A DNA stretch of 64,000 nucleotides from Oscheius dolichura (lineage: Eukaryota; Nematoda; Chromadorea; Rhabditida; Rhabditidae): assembly GCA_932521035.1 (NCBI GenBank), contig OW051496.1, forward strand, positions 5,766,001 to 5,830,000, in the 5' to 3' direction. The position numbers and the translations under genes are program-made. Under the pieces are notes generated by a model. That model was not told the DNA's origin, searched no databases, and saw only the letters and a list, made by a program, of their open reading frames with translations. This document shows, in pieces, positions 11,169 to 21,228 of this stretch; the first letter of the stretch is position 1, and each line of letters starts with the position of its first letter.

Positions 11169-14100
11169 ATGGCCCCCATGAAGAAGAGCCCCCTAGTGCC
11201 CCGGATGCAGCGAATCCTCCACCAGAGGGTCACCCAGCTGCGTATCCTCCCCACCGAATTGGTCCCCAAGGCAGCCGAAGACGACAATATTAGGCCAAGG
11301 GTTAATAGGTACGCTTCTATTTTAACTCACCCCGAGTTGCTTTGCCCCATTTGGATTGACTCCCTCCCGCGGTTAGATTAATTGAAATTTCACAAGCAGC
11401 CGACCGCCGAACTTGGCTAACTCGAAAACATCGGGACAAGTCGACACAAGGTCCCCCCATGCCCCTCTTCTTTTTTCAGGAATAGTCGGTACATTTCCCC
11501 TCGGTGATACCCGCTGAAAAGACTAAATCTGGACATGGCCGTGCCTCGTAGAAGTCATAAATAATTTCTGAGGGAGACGTACACTCTCGGCCTGATTAGT
11601 CCACGGAGTTTTCATATCTCTGTCAGAGTTATTTGATCTGAATGCCCGCGGAAGGAAAAGAGCTCTGACGGCTCATCCGGGGATTAACAACATCGATTGC
11701 GGATTGACAGAAAATAGAGAAAAAAAACGAGACGAGCTGTTTCAGTTCCCCGTCAGAGATGAGGGAGAGGCGGCTGAGATCATCTGTCCGCAGAGAGCAG
11801 TACTACGGGTCCGTTGAGCTCGTCGTCTCCGTCGACCCCCGCGGTCGGATCAGGAATATCGGTCGGTTCCGACTTGAGCCGTCTTCCGACTTCCACGCGG
11901 TTTGTTCTCTATCGGGAGCGAGACAAGACACCATTTTCAGGACAGCCACATAGCCACTTCCAGCTCGATTGTCTTGGAAAATCCACAGGAAGAGACCCGA
12001 TGGTACTGGAAGTATTTCCTCGGAAATGGTGAGGATTCTCTATCCGGGGGAAATCAGAGTTCTCCTTTTAGAGCACCAGAATTTCTCGGGGATTGACCAG
12101 ACAACGAAGTCGCCCTTCTTCCTGTCCATCCTCATCGAGGAGGAGATCGACGCCAACAAATTGTGTAGGGCTATTCTATGGACCCAAAAGGTTATCCTTT
12201 ACCCTTGATGGAACAACAAGACACGTTCAGGGGCCCCGACGGCTATGTATTCCGGTGCCTCAAAATGGGAAGCAGCTCACTGCCAAGGCTATCTTACAGT
12301 AGGCTTGAGGGAGAATTCAAACATTTGAATAATCTCAGAAAATTCCCGGAGATGAATGACTATGCGAGACCGTTGAAGGAGGTGACCAACGCCAAAATTC
12401 AGAAGGAACTGGTGGTGCTGGAGGACCAGGAGGGCTCGGTCAACTGCAAGATCGGGGTGATCTACGCCCTCGGCGATCAGATCACCGACGCCCAGATGCT
12501 GAGCAATGGTTGGTGGCAGTTTCTATTGTGGGAGGGTGACGTCCTCGGGTATTTTTGGTAATCCTATTAACCGGCCAGAAATGATCGAAAGAAGCCCCGG
12601 CCACGCGGCTATAAAGGTTTTCAGAGCATGGAGATGATCGCTTTGAGAGGTTTCTCAAGATCTTGGGGCAGAAAATTGAACTGCAGCATTGGGGAAACTA
12701 CCGAGGAGGGCTCGACACGACAAGTACGATAGACTCATTTTAAAAAGAAACGGGGGAAACTTTAGCCAATTCTACGGGCAGACAGTCGGTCTACACGGCC
12801 TTCGGGGGACACGAGATAATGTTCCACGTCTCGACGATGCTCCCCTACTCGAAGGAAAACGATCAGCAGGTGATTCCTTGATTTCTGGTGGAAGATCCCA
12901 TTTCCCTCTGTTGTCCCGCGATGTTTGCCCCTTCCGTGGGGATTGTCCAATTTCGGGGATAACGGGACAATTTTGTAGATTGAAAGGAAGAGACACGTGG
13001 GCAACGACATAGTGAACATCGTCTTCGAGAGCACGGACGACCCGCTGCACCCGTCCTTCAGCCCGACGATGATGAAGAGTCATTTCACCCGTGAGTTGGC
13101 CATCCTCTCCCCTCTCGACGGCCACTGTCCAGATGTGTTCGCCGTGGTCACTTTCGAGAAGACGACGGGCCTTTGGCGGTTATGGGTGTACAGCGAGGAG
13201 AGTGTGCCCGCCTTCGGTCCATCGATACCCCATCCGAATACCTTTTCCGATGTCCAGGAATTCAGAGAGTTCCTTCTAACCAAGTGTAAGCCAATCGGAG
13301 CCATCTTGAACCCATTTGCAGTAATTAACGCGGAGAAAGCCGCCTTCAATGCCAGGGTATTTGTGGAGAAGAGGCAGCGGACCAATGACACCCTCCTCAA
13401 GGACATGTACATGGAATATATGAAGGACTGCCAATCGGTAGGGGAACTCTTTGGAGGGGGTATACAGGGACACACAGGGTATAAACAAAGTGACGGACTC
13501 CGTCATCCGGCACCTTCGGTCGCCGATCAGGAAGGACGCCCCCAAGGAGACCGTCGACTTCTGTAAACTGGGTGAACTGATCAAATTGGAGAAGATGCTC
13601 AGCGGAGATGTGGCCGACTCCGTCAAGATGACCAGTATATGCAGAAAACAGGTAGGGAAATCTTGAAGTAGCAAAAATACTCTATCTAGCCGTGGGAGAA
13701 GGAGCAGATCCTGAGGAACATCCCCTCGTTCGATGTGCTGGCCTCGGACACGTGGGGGCCGACTGCCCTGTTGATCTCCTCCGAGGAGCACGGCGTCGTC
13801 TTCATCAACGAGGAGCGTTCGTGTCCTCTCTTCGAGAAGGACGTCCGCATCTCGCAGCTCTGTGTCCTCGAGCATTTTGGACTGTTCATCGGGAGGATGG
13901 ACAAGGGCAAGGACTCGTGTCTGATAGTGTTCGCCCTGGCTGAACTTCGAGCAGCCCTACAGACACAGAACCCCGTGCAGAAGAAGCTCTGCCAGCAGAG
14001 GAAGATTCCCGGCACCAAGGGCTGCCACTTCTTCGCCCCGTCGGACGAGTCCGGTCTTCGTCTGAACATTGTGGCCTGTGTCGGGAAGCGGCTCCTCCTC

Positions 14101-15159
14101 CTGAGATGGGCACTCGGCCCGCTCGGGAGGATATCCCTAGGAACGGACCTCACCAACAATTTCACCATGCTTACTGTAGGTTGTGGGAGGATATCGCTAC
14201 AAAGTGCCTCTTTCAGTCCCACCAGCTGCCAGAGGAGCCGGTGAATATTTGTGTCTACGAGAAGGGGTCCTACCAGAGTGTCGTCAAAGTCATCGCCCTC
14301 AGCAAGAGCCACATCTACGTCGTTAATTTGACGTAAGATGGGAACAGGGCTGGATTCTCATCGGAATTTCAGGGAAGGAACAGAGGAGGTCGTCCACGCG
14401 GACATCAACAAGGTCGACAGGGGAGTGCTCCGGAGTGCGACCGACGGGGACAGCGACGAGTTCATTTTATTACAACAGAGTAAGGGGGGAAGACGGCGGC
14501 AAACGAGCTCCTTTTCCAGACGAGACCCTTCATTTCGATCTTTCCGACGGGTTTCCGGAGAAGACCTTCTGGTCGACGAATTTAAATGACTTCAGTATGT
14601 TGAACCGCCGCCTCTCCCGGAAATTAAGAGTTCAGGCTTTCGGTTTCCGTTCATCATTGGGTTCGGAGAGGACCTCATCGAGATTCGTCTGGCGGTCAAC
14701 GGCAACCTCCTGGCCTCGATGTACATGCCCAATGTCCGTCTCTTGTCGGCAAAAAAGGATATCGTATTTTCCGTTGAGCGACCTTTCTCGGCCGCCGTCT
14801 TAGACAGGACGAACCGCGGGTCGCTGAGGAAACCAAACACTGAAAGCAAAAAGTAGGCGGCTTCGAATCCATATCGATAAAGCACAATTCAGCTCGAGGT
14901 GGGACGTGTACCGGTTCAAAAACCAAGACCTGGAGTCAGTAGCTCGGGACAGGGAGAGGCCCGGAGATCACACACCCAACATGGTCCGAAAAGCGCCGGC
15001 CGAGACATCCTCCCGGCTACAGTCAGTCAGCAGCGATTGCAAGGGGTATCCTTGGAGTAGATGATGCATAATGAGAGACGATTCAGGGTGGAGTCCGGCT
15101 ACAGTACCCCGGGCTTCGACACGACACACATCGACGCCTTCGAAGAGTACCACCTCTAG
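11169..15159 (+). CDS. GARNL3-like GTPase-activating Rap/RanGAP + CNH protein
   Basis: Predicted Rap-type GTPase activator with a citron homology (CNH) beta-propeller. The first exon (MAPMKKSPLVPRMQRIL..., to about 11308) joins in phase to 11746 on (SSPSEMRERRLRSS...YYGSVELVVSVDP). Next comes the conserved entry WYWKYFLGN...HQNFSG, then LVVLEDQEGSVNCKIGVIYA, the Rap-GAP core FGGHEIMFHVSTMLPYS and RKRHVGNDIVNIVF, which holds the catalytic Asn thumb, then RLWVYSEESVPAFGP. The CNH part starts near 13.7 kb (PWEKEQILRNIPSFDVL...) and contains LCVLEHFGLFIGRMDKGKD and KGCHFF. It ends SGYSTPGFDTTHIDAFEEYHL at TAG 15157-15159. About 17 exons with introns near 40-60 nt; an AATAAA lies at 15242. The architecture matches vertebrate GARNL3. 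The exact first exon is inferred. Confidence 0.88.
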
Positions 15160-15241
15160 ACTAGACTTCCGCCAAGGAACCCCTTCACTTTCCGCTTTTG
15201 TCTGTGGATATCGGCCGAGACTGTGATACTATCTCATCTCC

Positions 15242-15247
15242 AATAAA
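15242..15247 (+). terminator. Polyadenylation signal AATAAA
   Basis: AATAAA 83 nt after the stop of the GARNL3-like gene on the same strand. Confidence 0.6.
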
Positions 15248-15436
15248 CCGAGTACTCCTCTCACATTTTTAAATTTCTGTGTCCTTCCACATATACATTG
15301 GTGGAGATGACGCCCATCGAGAAGACAGAGCTGCCAGAGGAGGGCACAAACACACTAACAAGACTAGAAGTGAGGCTATATCAATAAGATCAGGCTAGTG
15401 CCCAGTTATTGTCACTGTGACACTTTGGAGATTTGA

Positions 15437-16150
15437 AATGAACCGAGCAGGTAAACGGCGACAAGCGTCGTCGAATGAGCCGGGTCACACTGGCTAACGC
15501 GAAAAAAAACTCGCAATTTCTTTTGGCTCCATCCTCCTCACTCCCTCAGCCGCGAATTTTTTTAAACAGCGTGTCAGTAAAAAAATGCCCGATTTTTTGA
15601 GCCCAGTCTCCTCACCTCAACTAAAAAAAAAGTACTGTTACAAATCCCATTTTTTATAACCAAGTGACTAGAAGTGCCCAGTTTTTATGGAAGACGCTCT
15701 GGTGAAAGGGGCGCCGACGCCCCCGTTTTGTGTTGGCGGAGGCTCCGCGTTAGAGTCTCCCCCGTCCTGTTAGTTTTGGTCGAGATCCCCGGCTTTGACC
15801 AATCCCCGACCATCTTAACCATTGGCTGACCAAACCCGGCTGGCTATGGAAAAAGAGCTTAACTTTGGTACAGTGCTGTCGATTCGTCACTGTTACGCGC
15901 CAGAGCTTAACCAAGAATGAACCGCGAAAACGCCAAGAAGCGCCATCGAATGACCCTACTCTCACCAGGCTAGCTCAAAAAACGTGTAATTTTTCGAAAC
16001 TTTGAGGCTCCATTCCTCCGTACGCCCGCGTTCTCAAATTTTTTTTAGATAGCAAGCGATGCTGAAAAATTATCGGTTCGAATGAGCCTACTCTCAAAAC
16101 AGGAGCTCAAAATTTGTAGAGGAAACATATCCCATTTTTTTATAGCCAAA
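15437..16150. repeat. Two diverged direct copies of a repeat (about 240 nt each)
   Basis: Unit 1 (about 15437-15680) and unit 2 (about 15914-16150) share a spaced pattern: AATGAACCG, then an A-rich GCG/AAGCG segment, TCGAATGA, CTCAAAAAA or AACGCGAAAAAA, GGCTCCAT.CTCC, a T-run (TTTTTTTA), and TCCCATTTTTTATA.CCAA.TGA...CTAGA at the end. The intervening 230 nt include GAGCTTAAC twice. They look like old tandem or dispersed repeat copies with heavy divergence. No ORF or terminal inverted repeat was seen. Confidence 0.5.
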
Positions 16151-16203
16151 TGAAATCTAGAATATTGTTTTTAGCCCATGGTGCGTGTGAGAGGGAAGAG
16201 AGA

Positions 16204-16804
16204 TTAACTCAGCCAGCTGGGGGAAAGAACAGCTGTGAAGGCGAAATCGTCGGACTTGATGATGGGGACAAGGCGTACGGGTTGAGGACGAAGGCAGACA
16301 CAGTGGGAGGAGACAGAATTAGGGGGGAGACAAATGGAGAGAGAGAATGAACGGAGCCATCAAGTTGGGCAATGAAAATAGAAAATACCACAAAGATGGA
16401 AACTTACCTAAGACGAAGGGAGACAGGGCGAAAGGGGAGAGGATAGTGAGAGCAAAGGCGACAGGCGAGAGGATGAACGGGGAAAGCACGAAGGGCAGGA
16501 AGATACCGAGTGACTGGAAAAGTCAAGAGAAAGTGGAGGAGACTCTTACCAGGATGACTGGGACCATAGCTAAGGGCGAGAGGATTACGGGGTCGAGGAT
16601 ACGAGGCGAGAGGATGACCGGGGCGAAGGCCCAAGGCGACTGTAGAGGGGGATGATGAATTGATAGAGCCTCTTACCAAAATGGCAGAGCCAAAGATGGC
16701 CGGGGAGTGGACCAACGGGAGACAGCACCACCGGCGAGAGGACGATGCCCTTCTTCTTGGACGCCTTGAAGGCGATCTCCTTTTCGGCGAGGCATGTTGT
16801 TACC
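16204..16804 (-). pseudogene. MLT-10-like repeat protein, C-terminal part with two frame breaks
   Basis: MLT-10-family proteins are secreted nematode proteins linked to moulting, with tandem LSPxxLSP repeats. Exons on the minus strand read ASKKKGIVLSPVVLSP, then FGSAIL, SPWAFAPVILSPRILDPV, SLGIFLPFVLSPFILSP, FALSPFVL, SPLILSPPTVSAFVLNPY, ending AFTAVLSPSWLS-stop (TAA 16206-16204). Exons are separated by short GT-AG introns in matching phases. Two one-base slips interrupt the frame: near 16711-16720 an extra base after LSP, and near 16258-16270 one base short inside a CCCC run just before the final IIKSDDFAF. This means either a decayed copy or sequence errors. The 5' part, with signal peptide and DUF644 region, was not found upstream of 16804. 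Confidence 0.65.
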
Positions 16805-17003
16805 CTGAAATGAAAAATAATGGCTACACAATGTGAAGTAGGTATGAAACAGAAAAAGACTAAACGTGACACGGAATGGGACGAAGCGATCAAAACCACG
16901 AATTTCTCAGAAAGAGCCGTTGGACAAAACGCCTTGTAAACAGCGGGTAAACCGAGTTGCCAGTATTGTTTCTGGTTCGGATCACGGAGAATTTATGACT
17001 TTT

Positions 17004-17161
17004 CAAGAAAAAAGACGACATTCAAGGTCTAACTCGCCAAGAACAAATTTTAGTGGTGGGGAGCACTGACAGATAATTTTCGAGCGGCCAAGAAGAAAAA
17101 AAGGCCAGTAAGTTCGGCTCGCGGCTAAATCGTTAGACCTTGAATGTCGTCTTTTTTCTTG
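17004..17161. repeat. Perfect 30-bp inverted repeat with 98-bp spacer
   Basis: Positions 17004-17033 and 17132-17161 are exact reverse complements over 30 bases (arm begins CAAGAAAAAAGACGACATTC). The right arm abuts the acceptor GACAG of the exon at 17166. The spacer contains a shorter CGAGC/GCTCG pairing and a GGCC...GGCC pair, so the transcript could fold into a long hairpin. No ORF in the spacer. It could be a short fold-back element. Confidence 0.85.
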
Positions 17162-17165
17162 ACAG

Positions 17166-17460
17166 ACTATACTACTATTACTGATGCTCGCAACACCACC
17201 AAAGCAATTCGCTCAGCGAAGAAGTCGAAGACGGATAAGAAGAAGTCGAAGAAGCCCTCCGAGAAGAAGAAGGACACGCGGACGAGTAACGTCGTCTGCT
17301 TCCAAGACCACGTGAACCTGGCCATAGCGCAGGCGGAGCCCATCTCCAAGTTGAACACGGAGTAGCGCCACACCCTGGTGGAGGTGTACCTGGCCATCAG
17401 TGTGCTCATGGTCGGCCTCTCGTACGGGGAGCGGTCCTCCTCTTCCACCGAAGGGGGCAC
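17166..17460 (+). CDS. Unidentified Lys-rich protein exon, interrupted by in-frame TAG or a 39-nt intron
   Basis: After CTTGACAG the frame reads DYTTITDARNTTKAIR, a Lys-rich stretch (SKTDKKKSKKPSEKKKD), then TSNVVCFQDHVNLAIAQAEP and SKLNTE before TAG 17363-17365. Codons are strongly G/C-ending, and this continues in the same frame after the TAG (HTLVEVYLAISVLMVGLSYGE), giving a hydrophobic helix. The segment 17362-17400 begins GTAG and ends CAG, is 39 nt long and contains the TAG, so it could be a frame-preserving intron; otherwise the TAG truncates the protein. No family recognised and no clear upstream exon found. Confidence 0.4.
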
Positions 17461-18997
17461 CTACCGTCTGCCCTGGCTTCATGCCATTCCCCCGTCGCCA
17501 CCAACTGGGAGAATGCTCACCTTTCATCACCTGGTCGGTTTCAGGCGCCAGATTAGAAGCTCGTATCAAAACAGGGCCGAAAATAGCCGAACGCCGCCAA
17601 CGGGGTGTCAGTCTCAAGTGCCAAGGGTCTTGACGCAATGCCCCGAGAGAAGTGCGCACCCAGTGGCAAGGGAGGCGGTTTTTGCGCCAGCCGGTTGCAG
17701 GCGGCTCTGAAAAGCCTCTTCTTCGGCGCTATTGCCATAGTTTCTGGTATAGTGCAAAGGGTTTTTCCGGTCTAGAACTGCCGCTTCTCTTCTCTTCGCC
17801 TGTTTGCCTGTGAAAATAACGAAGAACATAGGTGTTTATTGCTATAATTTGCCTTTATATCCACTCCTCTATTGGTTTCCTTATTTTTTTTAACTCATTT
17901 TTTTAGCGATATATGACCTTTTTATGGTGAGAACATCCAAATGAAACATATTATTCCTGCTAATTTCCTTTTGATCCTGCAGATATCCATAGATGCCTAG
18001 ATGCCCTTGCCTAAATGAACGCTGCTGCTCTATATCGAGATGTTTCGCACTTTTGGCCCAGTTATTATATTATCGAGGTCCTCCCGGGGAGGTCGCTGCA
18101 AGAAGGAAACGGATTGTCATTTTTATTGACTCTAGTTTCTCGTGCGGTGTAACAAATGACGTCATGGTTTCGAGTTCTTGGCATTACCTCATTTGTTGAA
18201 TCCTTTTCAATTATTTCTAGTTCCAATCAACCGTTGATCCGTGGTTACTGCCATTTGAGCTTTTTCATTCGCCTACCAATTACGCCTTGCTCTTCTAGAA
18301 GCCAGTACTCAATTTCCTGACTTACTAAAATAAAATACACCCTCTGCAAATGGTTAGAATCAATTTATATCAGCTAATCTCTGTTTGTATTCCTTTTTCA
18401 TATCACTCATCCTCTGAAACTGTCACCAAATCATCCATTACCTTTGAGAACTTTGATATTCAGTTAGACATTCCCATTGCGTGGAATATGAGCTCTTTCA
18501 GGACCTGTTTACCACCTAGGCATATCGATACATTGCGTGTTATGCGCATTAGCCAGTCCCATGCCCTCCGGATATTTGTATCAACGTTGATGGCATGTCA
18601 GAGCTTACTGTAACTTACATGCGTGGTCAAATTCCTAGCTATCGGCAGCTCTGACGCGTGTGCCTTATTTGCCTCTGCCCCCGCTGCATACTTTGGTAAA
18701 GATTTGTTTGACATTTCTATCCGCCTACAAGCAGTTGTGTCTACACAACTTATACAAATTCATGGGGCCCGATACCAACAATTCAGTTTTGTATCATTTT
18801 TGCTCTGCTCTTCTTCCTTATTAGTATTACTTTCTATCATCAATCATCATATTTGCACAAAAACTAGTAAAATATCAATTTACAAGGTGCCATTAGACTC
18901 ATCGGTAACAGCAAATTAGACGTCTCTCTTTTGAAAACCCACTATTTTTTTCTGAATATCAGGTTTTAGCACTCGCTCCTTCATAAGGGCCCCCTGT
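17461..18997. other. Intergenic, change from GC-rich to AT-rich sequence
   Basis: No supported gene. Composition drops to AT-rich from about 17.8 kb. Small open frames near 18350-18920 lack similarity, codon bias or splice sites that I trust. Confidence 0.45.
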
Positions 18998-20987
18998 ATG
19001 GCAGTAGCAGGAAAACGGTGTTGTCCCCTTCTACTCCTCTTACGGTTATTACTACAGGTACTTTTTATTCTTTACTTGTAACAAATATTTCAGGTTGTAT
19101 TATCGTCGGCTACAGGTATAGCACATTATAAGATCATTCCACAGTCGTCTCCATTTAATCTGACGGAATCAGAAAATAAAACTGTAGATGTGTCGGTGAC
19201 TATTTACGATGAGGACTGGTTATATTTTACCGATGAGGAATATGCGTTGCGGATAAGGTATAAATTTTTATTCTAATTGAATACAAAAAGGAAAACCTTT
19301 TATATGCCTATTTTTTTAGCTCGTATCATCCGGACGTTGCTGCATCTGACACAGAAGTAAGGCTACAAAAAAGTGACTTTATACATAATAGAGAAAACAG
19401 TAAATACTCCTATAATGTACGCTGCCTTTGATTATTAATTGATATTTTATGGTTTTAGACTTCATTTATTGTTTATGGACACGCTCTTGGAAAGACTGGA
19501 TTGAGAGTCAGATTGGTATCGTCGGAATCATGGAATGACACTGATGAATGGTGGAAGGTCCGTTTTAATTAGTGCACTTTCTATAATTGCAGTTTAGCCT
19601 ACTAATGATTTTACTCCCACAAAATCTCCTGATGTTTTGGACGTTGCTGTACTGCGCAGTAAAAGCGCCGAAAGATTAACTAAATATTTTGTTATATCTG
19701 TCGTTTTGTTAGTTATTCTTGGTAACATAATGATGGGATGTGAGGTAAGTAAGGGCATTTGCAGTGACTTATTTTATGCTAGATCGATGTAAATGTTGTT
19801 TTTCAAACAGTGAAGAAACCAGTAGCTCCAGCGATTGGGCTTTTTGCACAATTTATAATTATGCCGCTGGTAAATAATTTCAATTGTGTAAAAACATTAT
19901 TTATTTAGCTAGCATATGCCATAGCCAAATCAGTTTTCGTACCAAGAGGTCTCTACTCTATGGCCCTAGGACTTTTCATCACTGGTTGTTCACCAGGCGG
20001 AGGAGCATCCAATTTTTGGACTCTCCTTTTGGATGGAAACGTCAATCTCTCCGTCACAATGACATTCCTCTCAACTTTAGCTTCATTAGGTATAGTGTAC
20101 TGCTTTCTTAATTAGCCATTCTTTCAGGTCTAATGCCTTTTTGGATAAAAATGTTCGCAGGCGAATTTTTACAAGGATTTTCATCACAAACTCAAATAAA
20201 AGTCCCTACACGTAAGGTTATTCGGTATAACAAAAACCCATTTTAGTGAATATAATTCGAACATTGTGCTCATTAATAATTCCCATCTTGGTTGGTGTTG
20301 CTATTCAAAAATGGAAACCAAATTGGGCAGCTAAATCACGCAAGGTTTTCAAAATTATTTTACTTCATTACCCATTAATTCAGTGTATGCGTCCGTTCAT
20401 TATATTTGTTCTAATATTTGTTGTGGTTTTCGGCGCAATCTCCAACTGGTACATGTTCAAAATGATGACGTGGCCTGCTCTTTTGGGGTAAACTTTCAAA
20501 AAAAGAGCAAATTTTTAATATTTCAGCGGGCTTCTTCTCCCCTGGTGTGGGTTTATGTTTGGTTGTTTTACTTCAATAATACTGAGAAGAACACCGGCCG
20601 ACGTTACAGCAATTGCTATAGAAACAGGAATTCAAAATACTGGAATTGCCATTATTATGCTCAAAGTATAACTAGAGCAGGAACGCTTTACAGCGCTTTT
20701 TTAGGCAGCTTTCCTCCAACCAGATGCTGATATAGGAGCTGTATTACCAGTAATAGTAGCATGTTTTACACCTGCTCCTCTTTTATTAGGAGCTGCTGTA
20801 CATATGGCCGTAAAGAGAATAAAGAAACGGAATTCGGTATTTTCGTATTAATTCATATAACTCTTCTTAGCCTGAGGACGCTATGAAGGATGGAGGAAAT
20901 TCCATTTCATTACAAGTACCAGAAGGCCCCTCATCAAACTTGCTCGTCGATCCCTCAAAACTTGAATCTCAAGATGTATCGCATTAA
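18998..20987 (+). CDS. SLC10-family sodium/bile-acid-type transporter with long N-terminal ectodomain
   Basis: ATG at 18998 follows an acceptor (ATATCAGGTTTTAG) and opens a signal peptide (MAVAGKRCCPLLLLLRLLLQ). An extracellular part of about 140 residues follows (VTIYDEDWLYFTDEEYALRI, TSFIVYGHALGKTGLRVRLV). The membrane core begins at KYFVISVVLLVILGNIMMGC. Family marks include KPVAPAIGLFAQFIIMPL, ALGLFITGCSPGGGASNFWT (the GCSPGG signature), DGNVNLSVTMTFLSTLASL and AIETGIQNTGIAIIML. It ends in a short hydrophilic tail, stop TAA 20985-20987. The long ectodomain before the helices recalls the SLC10A3/P3 branch more than the bile-acid carriers, so the substrate is unknown. AATAAA lies at 21127. 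Convergent with TOM70, with about 240 nt between stop codons. Confidence 0.9.
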
Positions 20988-21126
20988 TAATTTGCATTTT
21001 CGTTAGAAATTTACACATAATCTTGTCTCTATCCCAGTGAACAGATATCACGAGGTTCTTCCCATCTACTGTGATGTCTAGAGGATTTATATTTTCGATT
21101 GTATCATAGTATAAGCTATTTATGAG

Positions 21127-21140
21127 AATAAATCTTTATT
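21127..21140. terminator. Back-to-back polyadenylation signals of convergent genes
   Basis: AATAAA on the plus strand (21127-21132) for the SLC10 gene, and AATAAA on the minus strand (21140-21135) for TOM70, only 2 nt apart. If both are used, the two transcripts overlap at their 3' ends. Confidence 0.6.
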
Positions 21141-21228
21141 TTGATTGAAAACATAGAACCGGGGTTCAACAAACAATAACAAGAAAACACTATACTAAAT
21201 TTGAAGCATAATTATCAATTGCATCGGA

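Noticed and set aside
17167-17460. Minus-strand open frame opposite the Lys-rich exon (Phe-rich product)
   Set aside because: It is the mirror of a Lys-rich, G/C-ending plus-strand frame; the plus strand has the acceptor and codon bias.
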